Counted from the first letter of the stretch, positions 12,455-25,700 are shown. The stretch: 64,000 nt of DNA from Aselliscus stoliczkanus (GCA_033961575.1 CM066738.1:66253478-66317477); one strand, 5' to 3'. The notes: a model not told the origin generated them from the sequence alone. Numbers and translations are program-made.

Positions 12455-12575
12455 ATTACACTTACATTTATTGAATGATAGATATTTGTTGGGAATGGTG
12501 CTAAGCAACTGACATACATTATTCTTTCCTTACAGCAATCTGATGGATAGGTATTAGGAATTTCATTTTGTTTAT
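12455..12575 (-). repeat. MIR-like ancient SINE fragment
   Basis: The stretch 'acatttattgaatgatagatatttgttgggaatggtgctaa' followed by 'cagcaatctgatggataggtatt' resembles the antisense of the MIR core and 3' region. It is divergent. Confidence 0.4.
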
Positions 12576-12670
12576 ACTGAAGTTGCTCTAGAAAAATGCA
12601 ACTGAAAAGTGTATGATTTAGTCTTGGCTCAGGAATTTGCCTCTCTCCCTTTCTTGGATCTGATTTTTTT

Positions 12671-13124
12671 CTTTTTTAAGATTTTATTGTGTAATTGGGG
12701 GAGGGTAACAGCGTTGTGGAATCGGGGAAGGGGAACAGACAAGTTGCTGTCTTCTTGTTCTTCTGTCTAGTTGCGGAGGACGTTGCTTCACTGGCCCATG
12801 TTGGTATCGTCATTGCTTTCTTCCCGGATGAGGCAGATCAGTCACTGGCCTCTGGATGGTCACTCACCGCGGCTATTGGCAGCTCACGCAGGCTGCCGGC
12901 TGCTCAGGCTGGCTGGGCTGTCGGCCACTCACTGTAGCCTATGGGAGCCCACTGCAGCAGGGACTGCAGCATACACCGTCGCCAGGGCTCGCACAGCCCA
13001 GCTCCAGGTGGAGCTGTTGTTAGCTGTAGAGGGCAGTGTCACTGGCCCTCATATGTGGGATCCGAACCAGAGTTGCTGGCATCCCAAAACCAGCTCTAAA
13101 CCTATATGCCACTTGACCGGCCCA
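12671..13124 (-). mobile_element. Long composite SINE
   Basis: Minus-strand copy of the long SINE. The T-rich tail and CCCC module complement are on the left, the body is in the middle, and the tRNA-like head is at about 13020-13124. Flanking repeats ggatctgattttttt (12656-12670) and gggtctgaattttta (13125-13139) fit a target duplication. Confidence 0.85.
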
Positions 13125-13334
13125 GGGTCTGAATTTTTAATGTACTGTTTCTATTGTCAAGCAGGAAATCTCCATGCAATAGTAAAGATTGCCAATATTA
13201 TGTGTAAGCTTTTATTTTCACTAATTTATCAATCTCAGTGAAAAAAGAGGGCTTTGATCCCAGAAGAGGGTCCAGATCTGACTTTTTTTTAAAATTAGTT
13301 TCAGGTGTACAACACAATGCAATAGATATACTCT

Positions 13335-13448
13335 TTTTTTTTTTTTTTTTTTTTTGAGGGCAGTGTCACTGTCCCTCTTATATGGGACCGAACCAGGGCC
13401 GCTGGCTTTCCAAGCCAGCGCTTAACCACCGCGCCACTCGGCCAGCCC
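13335..13448 (-). mobile_element. Short Rhin-like SINE inside element A
   Basis: A poly-T tail, then the complement of the constant segment and tRNA-like head, ending ccactcggccagccc. It is flanked by aatagatatactctt (13321-13335) and aatagttatactctt (13449-13463), so it inserted into the 3'UTR of element A and is younger than that L1. Confidence 0.9.
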
Positions 13449-14136
13449 AATAGTTATACTCTTTACCCCCGAAAATGAAAACCCCCCTCCCCCGGTTCGC
13501 CACCCACTCCTCTCACCCCATATTATACATATCCACTACAATTCCTTTGACTCCTTTCTACAGTATACTCCACATCCTGTGACTATCCATATATTCAGGT
13601 ACAGTTGGCATACAATATTATACATCAGCTTCAGGTGTACAGTGCAGTGATCAAGCCTCTACTCCATTCATGAAGTGGTCTCCCTAACAAGACATGTGAC
13701 TATCTGACACACCACAAAATTTTTACAACATTATTACATTCCCCGAACTGTGTTTCAAATCCCTGTGGCAATATTATAGCTGTCTATTTATGCTGTCTAA
13801 ACCCTTCTCCTTCCTCCTTATCCCCGCCCCCCCTCCCAACTAGCAACCCTCAGTTTTTCCTCTATATGTATGAGTCTGTTTACTTTGATAGTTCATTCAG
13901 TTTTTCAGATTCCACATATAAGTGAGATCATATGGTACTTGTCTTTCTCCGACTGACTTATTTCACTTAATATAATAGTCTCTTCACACCATTATCAATT
14001 ACATTCCCAGAACTGCCCCCATATCCCTGCAGCAACATTGTAGTCACCCACCTAGCTGTCCAAAACCTTCCCCTTCTCCCTCATCCCCACTCCCTCCCAG
14101 CCAGCGACCATAAGTTTTTCCTATATATCTGCTTGA

Positions 14137-14735
14137 AATGACTTCAATCTTCTTAAATTTACTGAGACTTGTTTTGTGGCCTAACGTGGTCTATCTTGGA
14201 AAACGTCCCATGTGCACTTGAGAAGAATGTATATTCTGTTGTTTAAGGGTGAAATGCTCTAAAAATATCAACGAAGTCCAGCTGGTCTAAAGTGTCATTT
14301 AAGGCCCCTTTTTCTGTGTTGATTTTCTGTCTAAAGGGTCTGTCCATTGGTGACAATGGGGTATTGAAGTCCCCTACTATGATAGTATTACTGTTGATCT
14401 CTCTCTTTATGTCTGTCAAAATCTGTTATATGAAATTAGGAGTTCCTATGTTGGGTGAATAGATGTTTATTAGGGTTCTAGTGCCCTTCTTTGTCTTTTA
14501 TTGTAGTCATTTTAAAGTCTATTTTGTCCAAAATAAGTATTGATACTCAAGTTTTTTTCCCATTTCCATTTGCATGAAATATCTTATTCCATCTGTAAAC
14601 AGCATATACATGTGTCCTGTTTTCTTATCCACTCAGCTACTCTCTGTCTTTTGATTGGAGCATTTAGCCCATTCACATTTAAAATGATTATTGATATGTG
14701 CTTATGTACTGCCATTTTGTTATTTGTATTCCTTG
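14137..14735 (-). pseudogene. Truncated ORF2 endonuclease remnant of element A
   Basis: This is antisense to ORF2 codons from the start to just before the conserved SDH box. Compared with the full-length L1 it has two small deletions, at about 14591 (roughly 45-50 bp) and about 14478 (roughly 40-50 bp). Both are also present in element C. The frame is destroyed. Confidence 0.8.
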
Positions 14736-14832
14736 TCTTCCTGGGTTAGCTTGCTTACCCCTTTCTTTTGTTTACAAAAGCCCTTTTCACATTTCTTGCA
14801 ATGCTGGCTTGGTGGTAATGAATTCCTTAAGC

Positions 14833-15687
14833 TTATTCTTTTCTGAGAAGCTCTATTTCTCCTCCAATTTTAAGTGATAGCCGTGCTGGGTAAAGCAGTC
14901 TTGGTTGTAGAACTTTATTTTGTGTCACTTTGAATATCTCCTGCCACTCCCTTCTGGCCTGCAGAGTTTCTGTAGACAAGTCAGCTGTTAGTCTAATAGG
15001 AGTTCTTTTGTATGTGACCTGGTCTCTTTCTCTTGCTGCTTTTAGGATTCTATCTCTGTCTTTAACCTTTGCCATTTTCACTCTGATGTGTCTTGGTGTG
15101 GACCTGTTTGGGGTCAGCTTGTTTGGAACCCTCTGCACTTCCTGGGCATGTATGTTGATTTCCTTCACCAGGGTAGGGAAGTTTTCAGACATTATTTTTT
15201 CAAATACATTCTCGACCCCTTGCTTCTTCTCTTCTCCTTATGGTATTCCTATGAGTCTTAGGTGGCTGCACTTCATCTTGTCCCATAGGGCTCTTAAACT
15301 ATTTTCATTGTTTTTTATTCTTTGGTCTTTTTGTTGTGCCAACTGGGTGATTTCTGCTATTTTGTCTTCCAAATTGCTGATCCACTCCTCTCCTTCATCT
15401 ACTCCACTGGTGACTCCTTCGAGTGTGTTCTTCATTTCAGCTATTGTATTCTTTAGTTCTAACTGGTTGTTTTTTATGATTTCTCTATTCTTCCTTATGT
15501 CCTCACTAAGTTTGTTAAACATTCTTATCATCAGTGTTCTAAACTCTGTCTCTGAAAGGTTGGATCCCTCTGTTTCATTTAGTTCCATTTCTAGAGGTTT
15601 CTTCTGACCTTTTACTTGTGACATGTTTTTTTGTTTCCCCATTCTGGCTGTTGCTCTGGGATTGCTTCGATGTATTAGATAGATCAC
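14833..15687 (-). pseudogene. L1 ORF1 of element A, lightly damaged
   Basis: Two same-frame blocks (15687-15238 and 15192-14833) are separated by a short gap with an in-frame stop at 15238-15240, where relatives have a glutamate codon. A frameshift near the C-terminus cuts the end. The blocks show the coiled coil (SNLEDKIAEITQLAQQKDQR), the RRM (STPRHIRVKMAKVKDRDRIL) and the C-terminal domain (TETLQARREWQEIFKVTQNK). So few lesions suggest ORF1 was kept in the ancestor of this deleted family. Confidence 0.8.
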
Positions 15688-16769
15688 CAGTAGAGCCTGG
15701 CTGTATCACGCAGGCACACAGCTCACAGCCCAACATTCCCAGGAAAACTCCCAGTCTCAACCTGTCCCAATCAGCTGCTTGCAGATCAGGCCGAGCATCC
15801 CGACAACCAATCACCAGCCTGGCAACTCTGCAAGCACAGTGCGAAGAGCTGGGATCGAAGGCGGCTTGCACACTCCCGCGTCTCAGTGAGCAAGCTGTTA
15901 GAGTCGGAGCACGCCCACCAGGTGTTTCCCTGGCGACGTAGCACAAGCCGTGCGGAGAGTGGGGATCCAAGGCGGCTCGCACACTCCCAGTTCTCACTGA
16001 GCAGCCTGTTGAAACCAGAGGGCACTGGCCCAGCATTTCCCTGGCAACGCATTATGAGCTGGGCGGAGGCTGGGAATCCAAGGCCGCATGCGCACACCCA
16101 CACACAAACACACACGCACTTCTGCGCCAATTCGACCAGACCAATGAGGTCCCGGAACTGATCCTTTGTGGGAGGGCCCAACCCTGAAAAATGGCACCCT
16201 CCTGTATCCCACTCACATGCAGGCTCCACACCAGGGGAACAACGGTCCGAAAACCTCCAGCTTCTGCATCAAAGGGGTTCAGTGCAGTCTGTCCCTGCAG
16301 GCTCCTGGGCCCAGGTCACACAGCTACTCACTCCACCAGGAACCAGGTAAGTGCTCACCGGCGAGCAAGCCCATGCGCCGGCCCCACTGATTCTCTAGCC
16401 GCTGTTAGCCTCACCGAGCTGAGCAAAGACAGTCCTCACTAATTTACTGCCAGCTATCTTGGAATTTCTCTTCCCGGCAAAGGAACTCTGGGCTGGTGAG
16501 CTGGGTGTGGGACCGGAGGGTCTCTCCCTCAACTGGAGAAGCCTCCCCACAGCTGGGGCTCCCTCATGGGCTTCACCCTCTCTCGTCTCTGCCTGTCCTA
16601 CCAGACCCATCGTGGCCTCCTCTTTAAGTTCTTTGTTTAGCGGTTCTGTTCATCTAGTGTTCCGGGGACCTCCAGGGTTGAATGCTGTATAATTTGTTTG
16701 TAATTTTGGTGTGATCCTGGGAGGCAGTTAGCACAGCGTATATCTATTCCATCATTTTACCGCAAGTTC

Positions 16770-16880
16770 TTTTTTTTTTTTTTTTGTGAGGGCAGTGTCA
16801 CTGGCCCTCATATATGGGACCAAACCAGGGTCACTGGCTTCCCAAGCCAGTGCTTAACCACCGCGCCACTCTGCTGGCTC
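16770..16880 (-). mobile_element. Short Rhin-like SINE between elements A and B
   Basis: Poly-T tail at 16770-16786, constant segment, and tRNA-like head ending ccactctgctggctc. I could not find a target duplication. It sits exactly between the 5' end of element A and the truncated 3' end of element B. Confidence 0.85.
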
Positions 16881-19800
16881 TCCATTTCCAGTTTTTTGAG
16901 ATACCTCCATACTGATTTCCATAGTGGCTGCACCAATCTGCAGTCCCACTATCAGTGCAACAGGGTTCCCTTTTCTCCACACCCTCGCCAGCACTTGTTT
17001 TAGATTTATTGATGATAGCCATTCTGACCAGAGTGAGGTTGTATCTCATTGTGGTTTTTATTTGCATTTCTCTAATAAATAGTGTGGTTGAACATTTTTC
17101 ATATGTCTGTTGGCCATCTGTATGTGCTCTTTAGAAAAATGCCTCTTTATATTTTCTGCCCATTTTTTAATTGGGTTGTTTGTTTTTTTGGTTTTGAGTT
17201 GTATGAGTGTTTTATAAATTTAGGATACTAATCCCTTATCAGATATACTGTTGAAAAATATCTTCTCCCATTCAGTAGGCTGCCTTTTTGTTTTATTGAT
17301 GGTTTCCTTTGCTGTGAAAAATCTTATGAGTCTGATGTGATACCCTATGTTTATTTTTCTATTTCTCTTGCTCGAGGGGATATATCAGTAAAAATATTAC
17401 TGACGGTATTTTCTGAATATTTACTCCCTATATTTTCTTCTAGGAGTTTTATGATTTCAGATCTTACATTTAAGTCATTAATCCATTTTGAATTTGTTTT
17501 TGTATATGATGTAAGGAGGTGGTCCATATTCATTTTTTTGGATGTATAAGTCCAATTTTCCTAGCACCATTTATTAAATAGACTATCTTTACTCCAATGT
17601 AAATTCTTTCTTCCATTGTCATAGATTAAATGACCATATATAGATGTGTTTATTTCTGGGCTCTCTATTCTGTTCCATTGGTCTATGTGTGTGTTTTTAT
17701 GCCAATACCATACTGTTTTGATTACTGTAGCCTTGTAGTATAATTTGATGTCGGGTAGTATGATACCTCCCACTGTGCTCTTATTTCTCAAGATAGCCCT
17801 GTCTATTTGGGGTTTTTAGTGGTTGTGTATAAATTTTAGGAGAACATGTCCTATTTCTGAGAAAAATGTCCTTGGTAGTTTGATAGGAATTGCATTGAAT
17901 CTATGTATTGCCTTAGGTAGTATTGACATTTTAACTATACTAATTATTCTTATCCATGAACATGGTATGTATTTCCATTTACTTGCATCTTCTTGAGTTC
18001 TCTCTTTAGTGTTTATGATTTTCTGTTTACAGATCTTCTACTGCTTTGGTTAAATTGATTCCTAGATATTTTATTGTTTTTGAAGCAATTGTAAAAGGGA
18101 TTGAATTCCTGATTTCTTCTTCTGACAGTTTATCGTTGATGTATAAAAAAGCAACTGATTTCTGAGTATTGGTTTTGTATTCTGTTACTTTAATAAATTT
18201 ATTTGTGATTTATAACAGTTTTTTTGGTGGAGTCTTTGGGATTCTCTAAACAGAATCATGTCATCTGCCTTTAATGACAATTTTACTTCTTCGTTTCCAA
18301 TTTGGATATTTATATTTCATTTTCTTGTCTGATTGCTGTGGCTAGATTTCCAGAACTACGTTGAATAGAAGTGGTGAAAGTGGGCAGCCTTGTCTTGTTC
18401 CATATCTTAATCAGAAAGCTTGTAGCCTTTCCCCACTGAGATCGATGTTTGCTGTGGGCTTATCATATACAGCCTTCATTATGTTGAGATATGATCCCAC
18501 TTTTCCAACTTTGCTGAGAGTGTTTATCATAAATGGCTGCTGGATTTTGTGAAAAGCTTATTTCTGCAACTATTGATATGAACATGTGATTCTTATTTTT
18601 TTAATGTGATGTAGTATTTTGTTAACGTTAGCTAGTATTTTGTTGAGGATTTTTGCATCTATATTCATTAGGTGTATCAGCCTGTAGTTTTCTTATTTTG
18701 TAATATCTTTCTCTGATTTTGGGATGAGAGTAATAGTGGCCTCATAAAATGTACTCGGGAGCCTTCTCTTTTTTGTAGTTCTTTAATAATTTGAGGAGGA
18801 CAGGCATTAATTCATTTTTGAATGTTTTGTAAAATTTAACTGTGAAGCCATCTGGTCCAGGACTTTTGTTTGCTGGAAGCTTGTTGATTAATGATTTAAT
18901 TTCTTTGGTAGTAATCAGTCTGTTCAGTTTCTGTTTCTTTTTACTTCAGACTTGGTAGATTGTATGCTTCTGGAAATTTATCCATTTCTTCCACATTGTT
19001 GAATATTACTAAGAACATATACTTGCTCTTAGTAATTTCATAAATTTTTTGTATTTCTGTGGGATCTGTTGTCACTTCTCCTCTCTCATTTCTGATTTTA
19101 TTAATTTGGGTCCTCTCTCTGTTTTTCTTGGTTAGTCGATTTTGTTTGTCTTTTCAAAAAACCAACTCTTGGTTTCATTGATCTTCTGTATTGTTTTTTT
19201 GTTCTCTATTTCATTTATTTCTGATCTGGTCTTTATTATTGCCTTCCTTACACTCCCTTTAGGCTTGTTTTGCTGTTCTTTATCGAGTTCCCTTAGTTGT
19301 AAAGATAGTCTGTTGATTTGAGATTTTTCTTCTTTCTTTAGGTAGGCCTGCACTGCTATGAACTTCCCTCTTAGGACTGCTTTCGCTGCATCCCAGAGAT
19401 TTTGTGTCGTGGTGTTTTCATTCTTGTTTGTCTCGAGGTATATTTTGATTTCCTCCTTGATCTCATTTTTGACCCACTCACTATTTAGTAGCAAGTTATT
19501 TACCCTCCATGTATTTGTAAGCTTTCCAGATTTCTTCTTATAATTGAATTCTAGTTTCATAGCATTGTGGTCAGAGAAGACACTTGATATGATTTCAATC
19601 TTCTTAAATTTGTTGAGACTTGTTTTGTAGCCTAAGATGGGTCTATCTTGGGAAGTGTTCCTTGTGCACTTGAGGAGAATATATATTCTGTAGCTTCGGG
19701 GTGAAATGCTCTAAAAATATCAATTAGATCCAGCTGGTTTAAAGTGTCATTTAAGGCCACTATGTCCGTGTTGATTTTCTGTCTGGAGGATCTGTCCATT

Positions 19801-20235
19801 GGTGACAACGGGGTGTCGAAGTCCCCACTATGATAGTGTTATTGTTTATCTCTGTCTTCATGTCTGTGAAAATCTGTTTTATATATTTAGGAGCTCCTAT
19901 ATTGGGTGCATAGATATTTACTAGGTTTATGTCCTCTTATTGAATCGATCCCTTCATTATTATGTAGTGCCCTTGTTTGTCTTTTATCTTAGTCTTCACT
20001 TTAAAGTCTATTTTGTCTGAAATAAGTATTGCTACTCCAGCTTTTTTCTCATTTACATTTGAATGAAATATCTTATTCCATCCCTTTACTTTCTGTCTGT
20101 GTGTGTCTTTTAATCTGAGATGAGTCTCTTGTAGACAGCATATGCATGGGTCCTGTTTTCTTATCCACTCAGCCACTCTGTGTCTTTTGATTGGAGCTTT
20201 TGCCCATTCACATTTAAAGTGATTACTGATAGGTG
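16881..20235 (-). pseudogene. L1 ORF2 pseudogene of element B
   Basis: Recognisable blocks are the endonuclease N-terminus (20176-19937, with the Q-E-T-H box), the inter-domain region (19560-19132, containing [20 protein letters not shown]) and later the reverse transcriptase and C-terminal parts. Multiple stops and frameshifts break it. Confidence 0.85.
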
Positions 20236-20289
20236 CATATTTTGTTATTTGTATTTCTTGTCTTCCTGGGTTAGCTTGTTTTCCCCTTT

Positions 20290-21165
20290 CTTCTGTTTAA
20301 AAATGCCCTTTTAACATTTCCTGCAATGATGGCTTGGCGGTAATGAACTCCTTATGCATATACTTTACTGAGAAGCTCTTTTTCTCTCCTTCAACTTTAA
20401 ATGATAGCCATGCTGGGTAGAGAAATCTTGGTTGTAGACCTTTATTTTGTGTCACTTTGAATATCTCCTGCCACTCCCTTCTGGCCTGCAGAGTTTCTGT
20501 AGACAAGTCAGCTGTTAGTATAACAGGAGTTCCTTTGTATGTAACCTGCTGTCTTTCTCTTGCTGCTTTTAGGATTCTGTCTTTGTGTTTAAGCTTTGCC
20601 ATTTTAACTATGATGTGTCTTGGTGTAGGCCTGTTTGGATTCAGCCGGTTTGGAACTCTATGCACTTCTTGGGCTTGTATGTCGATTTCCTTTGCTAGGG
20701 TAGGGAAGTTTTCAGTCATTATTTCTTTAAATATATTCTTAATTCCTTGTTTCTTCTCTTCTCCTTCTGGTATTCCTAAGATTTGAGTATTGTGTGTCAT
20801 GTTGTCCCAGAGGTCTCTTAAACTATTTTCATTGTTTTTATTCTTTTTTCATTTGGTTGTTCCAACTGGGTGATTTCTGCTATTTTGTCTTCTAATTTGC
20901 TGATCCGCTCTTCTGCTTCCTCTGTTCTACTGGGGATTCCTTTGAGTGTGTTCTTCATTTCAGTTATTGTATTCTTTAGTTCTAACTGGTTGTTTTTTAT
21001 GGTTTCCCTATCCTCTTTATGTCCTCGCTAAGTTCCTTAAACATTTTTATCATCAGTGTCCTCAACTCTGTCTCTGAAGTTTTGGATACCTCTGTTTCAT
21101 TTAGTTCCACTTCTAGAGTTTTCTTCTGAGTTTTTACTTGGGAGATGTTTCTTTGTTTCTTTTTA
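20290..21165 (-). pseudogene. L1 ORF1 pseudogene of element B
   Basis: The RRM and C-terminal domain are readable at 20800-20297 (for example RPTPRHIIVKMAKLKHKDRI and STETLQARREWQEIFKVTQN). The coiled-coil half is frameshifted at about 20850-21030. The expected start codon region at about 21160 is changed. Confidence 0.75.
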
Positions 21166-22492
21166 GTGGCTGTTGTGTGAATGCTTCAATGTATTAGATA
21201 GACCACCTACAAAGAAGAGAAAAAAAAGAAAAAGAAAAGAAAAGAAAAAAAAGAAGTGGGGTGGCTGTCCATCCTCTTTAATTTGCAGACCACTTGCTCA
21301 GCAATAGAGAGTCTCTGGGCGATTCTGCACCAGCTATTGGGGGGAAGAGCTTAATGTGTCATGTGCCAGCCTCCCTCTCAGGCTTGCAGTGAGCTTTCCG
21401 CAGTTAGCTGCTGTGTGCTCTGGAACCGTGCTCAGTTCCAAAAAAAAATAAAAAAAAATCTACACAGGTTGTTGCAGGTTTTCCTCTGCTGCAAAAATAT
21501 CCTCTGTGTCCTGCGGAGGTGTAGGCCAGACACCAAGGGCTCAGGGTACCTCAGGCAACACAACTCTAGGTGGGTGGGTCAGGCCCCCAAGGCACCCCTT
21601 GATGTGGTCAGTGGACCCCATCAAGTCAGAGCAGCATGCTCTCTGCACCAGCAACCAGCCCACACAAACTTGCCCGGAAAGCCTCGGTCAGATCACACAG
21701 GCACACAGGACCCAGACCAACACTCTCAGGAAAACTCCCCATCCCAGCCTGTCCCAATCAGCTGCCCACAGATCAGGCTAAGCAGCCCAACAGCCAATCC
21801 CCAGCCTGACAGCTCTGCACAAACAGTGCAGAGAGCAGGGACCGAAGGCAGCCTGCGCACTTTGAGTCTCAGTAATCAGCCTTATGGAGCTGGAGGGCAT
21901 CCGCCCAGCATTTCCCTGGCCAGGCAGGACAAGCAGGGCAGAGTGTGGGAATCCAAGGCCGCATGCCCATGCACGGACTCCTTTGCCAAGTTCACCAGCG
22001 CAATGCATTCCCAGATCTGACGCTCTGTGGACGGGGTTGATGCTCTGTGGGAGGGCCCAACCCTGAAAAAAATGGCATCCTCCTATACACCACTCGTGTG
22101 CAAGCTCCACACCAGGAGAACAATGGTCCCAAAACTTCTAGCTTCTGCACCAAAGGTGCTCAGTTCAGTCCCTCCCTGCAGGTTGCTGGGTCCGGCTCAC
22201 ACAGCTACTCCCCCCAACAGGAACCAGGTGTGTGCTCACCAGTGAGCGAACCTGTGTGCCAGTCCCACTGGTTCTCATTACCCTCAGCCTAACCGAGCCG
22301 AGCAAAGTGAGTCCTCACCCGTTTCTACTACCCACCATCATAGAACACCTCTTCGTGGCAAAGCAACTCTGGGCTAGTGAGCTCGGTGTGGGGCTGGAGT
22401 GTGTCTCTCACAACCGGAGAAGCCTTACCACAGCTGGGGCATCCTTCATGGGGGTTGCCCTCTCTCATTTGCACCCTTCCTACCAGACTTAA

Positions 22493-22635
22493 TTTTCATA
22501 ATAATTAGTTGTAGCACATAGTATTATTCTATTACCCTCATTTTATAAACGAAGAAACCACAGCTTAGAATAAATACACATAACAAATAATTGGGGAAGC
22601 TAGGATTCAAATCCAGGTTTCTATATTATACTATA
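22493..22635 (-). repeat. MIR ancient SINE fragment
   Basis: The stretch 'attaccctcattttataaacgaagaaaccacagcttaga' followed by 'ggattcaaatccaggtttct' is the antisense of the MIR core and A-box side. Confidence 0.65.
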
Positions 22636-22811
22636 TTGCTGATCTTTATATCCAAAAGTAATTTTATTGCTCTTTCATCAATAGGATGCAAATTCTAATT
22701 CTAATTTCTTGGTTTTGATGAATGATTTATACCCTTGATTCATATTCCTTTGCCTAATTTTTTACTTTGTGACCAATTGGACACATTTTCTATGAACATA
22801 TAGTAGAAGTA

Positions 22812-23342
22812 TTAATAAGTATATTAATTTCCTTGGGCTGCCATAACAAAATTACAACAAGCTGGGTGTCTTAAAACAACAGAAATGTATTTTCTTACAG
22901 TTCAGTTGGCCAGAAGTCCAAAATCAGCATGATTGTTTTTTTCTGGAAGCTCTGAGGGAGAATCTGTTTCATGCCTCTCTTCCAGATTCTGGTGATTTCT
23001 GGCAATTCTTTTGGTGATTGCAGGCAATCCTTGGCATTCCTTGATTTATAGACACATCACTCAAATCTCTGCCTCCATCTTCACATCACCTTCTTCTATG
23101 TGTTTCTCCTCTGTGTGTATGTATCTCAAATCTCCCTCTCCTTTCTTTTCTAAGGACATCAGCCCCTGGGTTTAGGACTCATCCTAAATACAGGATGATC
23201 TCGAGATCCTTAAGTTAATTATATCTGCAAAGACCCTTTTTCTGTATTAGATTACATTGTGAGTTTCTGGGTAAATCAGGAATTTTTTTTCTTTTTCTTT
23301 TTCTTTTTTTTTGCAGGAGACACATTTAACCTACTACATAGA
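22812..23342 (+). mobile_element. MLT1-like MaLR (ERVL-class) LTR
   Basis: Diagnostic MLT1-like blocks are 'tttccttgggctgccataac', 'gtcttaaaacaacagaaatg', 'ctctgcctccatcttcacat', 'tctgcaaagaccctttttct' and a terminal 'ttaacctactaca'. A T-rich expansion lies near 23281-23312. It is old and solitary. Confidence 0.7.
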
Positions 23343-25700
23343 CTTGTATGGGACAGAATGTTTTAACCAGGCTTTCACTAGTGTTTTCCTTTTTCTCTTA
23401 TCCTATTTCTTTCCCCAAAGTAGGAAAGGCCAATTTGATTCATTAGAGTTCAATGGGATTGTTTGGCTATGTTTGCAGGTGGCCAGGGTAACTGGCTATT
23501 AACAGAGCATGCACCTCACATGCTCCTTTTTTCTTTTACTGCAGGAGCCTGAGTTGGGGTCCTGCTTGAGGGCCAGCTATCTTGTCTTTTTTCCCCTTTC
23601 TCTTTCCATAAATAGCAGAGAGTTTTAATTATTGTCTTGATTTCCTGCAGGCTAGACAATGAAAGATACACAAATTCTGATTTGAACTGAAGAGAAATAG
23701 ATTGTTCTACTTAGATATGAAGGTATGTACTGCAACTAATTATCAGAGATTCTTGCCCTGTCTCCATCAATAATCAAATGGCTTTTTGGTCTCTTTACCA
23801 TTATTCCTTGCCTATGTCTTTCTTGAGAATTCAACAGGGAGGTATGGTGAATGACAGAGCAGGGTTTGGGCATTTCTAGCAGGCACATTGCCAAAGTATC
23901 AACAAATAGCCATTAAGTTTTCACCTGTTACACCTCACAACCACTCCCCTGCAATGGCAAATTTGGAGGAAATGCTGCCCTTCTTTCTTCTGAGGAGGTA
24001 TTTAAGATGGGCAGGTTGAGTTATGTTTCCCAGAACAGGCAGGTACAGCCATGTGCATGTGGCCTAATGAGTCAGCTTTGTCACACAATTCAGAGAAAAC
24101 GTACTTACAAACTTACCTAAAAAATATCATTCAGAATACTTTTGGCTTAAAGCAACATATGTTGTCAAATTCATTTTCCTCTGAGAAATAGTACTATGAC
24201 TATTAGGAAAGGGATTATGTCACGTTTTAGAATGGAAAAAGAACTAATATTATGTTCTTACATATTATAAGAGGGATTTAAAACAACAGAAGAGCACATA
24301 CCTGCAGATATGATGTTTTGAAGATAAGGCATATGAAAGAAAGAAAGAAAGAAAGAAAAAGAAAAAATATAGACTGGGGGAAAGAATGAAATTCTGAGTT
24401 GTAAATGGAAGAAAGGGCTATACAAGGATTTTTTTTTTAAGGGAAATTTCACTAAATATTTTGTTAGAAAAGTGGAAGTACAGAAGGAAAAATATACACA
24501 TAATTAGATAAGCATCCCTATTAGTAATCATAAAATGTATAGTTTCTTTTTTTCTAAATCTCTTGAAGAGGTGAATTTTGAGCTAGTGGTTTTTGATGAT
24601 AGATATTCACTTTTCTGAAAGCAAGGCATAGATTCACAAAATACCTTGAGTTACCTTTTGGCTCTGATTTCTATGTTTTGAGTGTAGCAAGAAGGGTTGA
24701 AAAGCCTTATAAATAAAAGCAGAGAAGGGTGCTTAAGGGTTGTGTCTAGGAAAGAAAAAATTGGAAACTTGTGCCTTATAGAACTGTCTATAATTTCAAG
24801 TATGTATTTCAGGATTTATTTTGTAATATTACAAAGTTCCAGTGGAGCTTGGAGTAAGTTTACCCCAGGGTTTCTGCATGTATACTTTATTTCCATATTA
24901 AGGAGATTGAAAAAAAGTAATAATGATGACAAGTAACAATAAATGAGTTACAATAAATGAGTCAGTGATATTTAGAAAAGGAGTGAATGGAACACAAATG
25001 AGGGAAAATATTTTTAAAATCTGAAGCAACTTTGTTTTGTTGTATCCAAAACACTCAGTGTTCAAAATAGGAGAGATCATCTGTGAGCCTAAATAATTCT
25101 CTGATTTTTATCCTTTATACATATCTGATCTTGGAGGATAATGTTAGAGAATACCTTCTGGTGAAACAAATATCAAATCTGTCCATTGCAATATCTCCCA
25201 TAAAAGCTATTCTTCGTTATTCAGTTCTTGTACTTGTTGTTCTTCCTTTCTCATTAGAGTGGATATTGAGAGGCTCTCTTTGCAATTTATAATAATGATA
25301 AATTAATTTATAATTTCCATCAGGTGCATAGTGGTTGGGATGCAGGATCTAATGACACTTTTCTGCCTCTTAATAGTTATTAAACAGAGAAAGCTTATCT
25401 CAGCCTAAAATTCAAGTGAATCTCAGAAAATTTATCTCTAAGAAGAGATATATGGAGAGAATAATAAAGTTCCTGCCACTATCACCCAAGATTACCACCT
25501 AGAACCTTCAGTAGCCTCCTTGGACCATGAGGAAGATTTTAGGAGGGTAATAACACCTTTCCCCAGTACCCTTCTTCATCTCTCTCAAATCAGTGGCAAG
25601 GAAGATAATGTTACTTTAGAAGTTCTCCACCATTGCTTATATTGATTATTTAAAAAAAAAAAAACACAAAAAACATTGAAAAACTAAATTATTGTCTGTG
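23343..25700. other. No recognisable gene
   Basis: AT-rich DNA with a short (GAAA)n run at about 24337-24360. I saw no exon-like frame and no repeat that I can name. Confidence 0.55.

Larger units (their letters stand above)
8792..12469. other. Repeat-poor AT-rich stretch without a gene
   Basis: Apart from the microsatellites listed separately, I see no repeat that I can name and no credible exon. The open frames here are short, lack family motifs, and several read through microsatellites. Confidence 0.6.
13282..16769 (-). mobile_element. Internally deleted non-autonomous L1 (element A)
   Basis: Read on the minus strand: 5'UTR from 16769 (with ~110-bp tandem monomers at about 15800-16090), ORF1 remnant 15687-14833, then an ORF2 endonuclease remnant (about 14735-14137). 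It next jumps directly into a 3'UTR segment (about 14130-13985), then into the ORF2 stop region and a complete 3'UTR (13985-13282). All of the reverse transcriptase is missing. Element C (35994-39345, plus) has the same layout, the same internal junctions and nearly the same length (about 3.35 kb without the SINE). The two are therefore copies of one deleted template. Confidence 0.85.
16881..22492 (-). mobile_element. Nearly complete decayed L1 (element B)
   Basis: The minus-strand order is partial 5'UTR (22492-21170), ORF1 (about 21165-20290), and ORF2 (about 20235-16881). The 3' end is missing: sequence stops at a point equivalent to about 330 bp before the ORF2 stop of the full-length L1, where the SINE and element A begin. 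The 5' end is also short of the GACTTCCGG start seen in element C. The 5'UTR is of the same type as in A and C, not that of element F. Confidence 0.85.

Noticed and set aside
14930..15607. A 225-codon plus-strand open frame
   Set aside because: It is the exact antisense of L1 ORF1 in element A, whose sequence explains the lack of stops.
21361..22020. A 219-codon plus-strand frame
   Set aside because: It lies within the antisense of the GC-rich 5'UTR of element B and has no recognisable domain.
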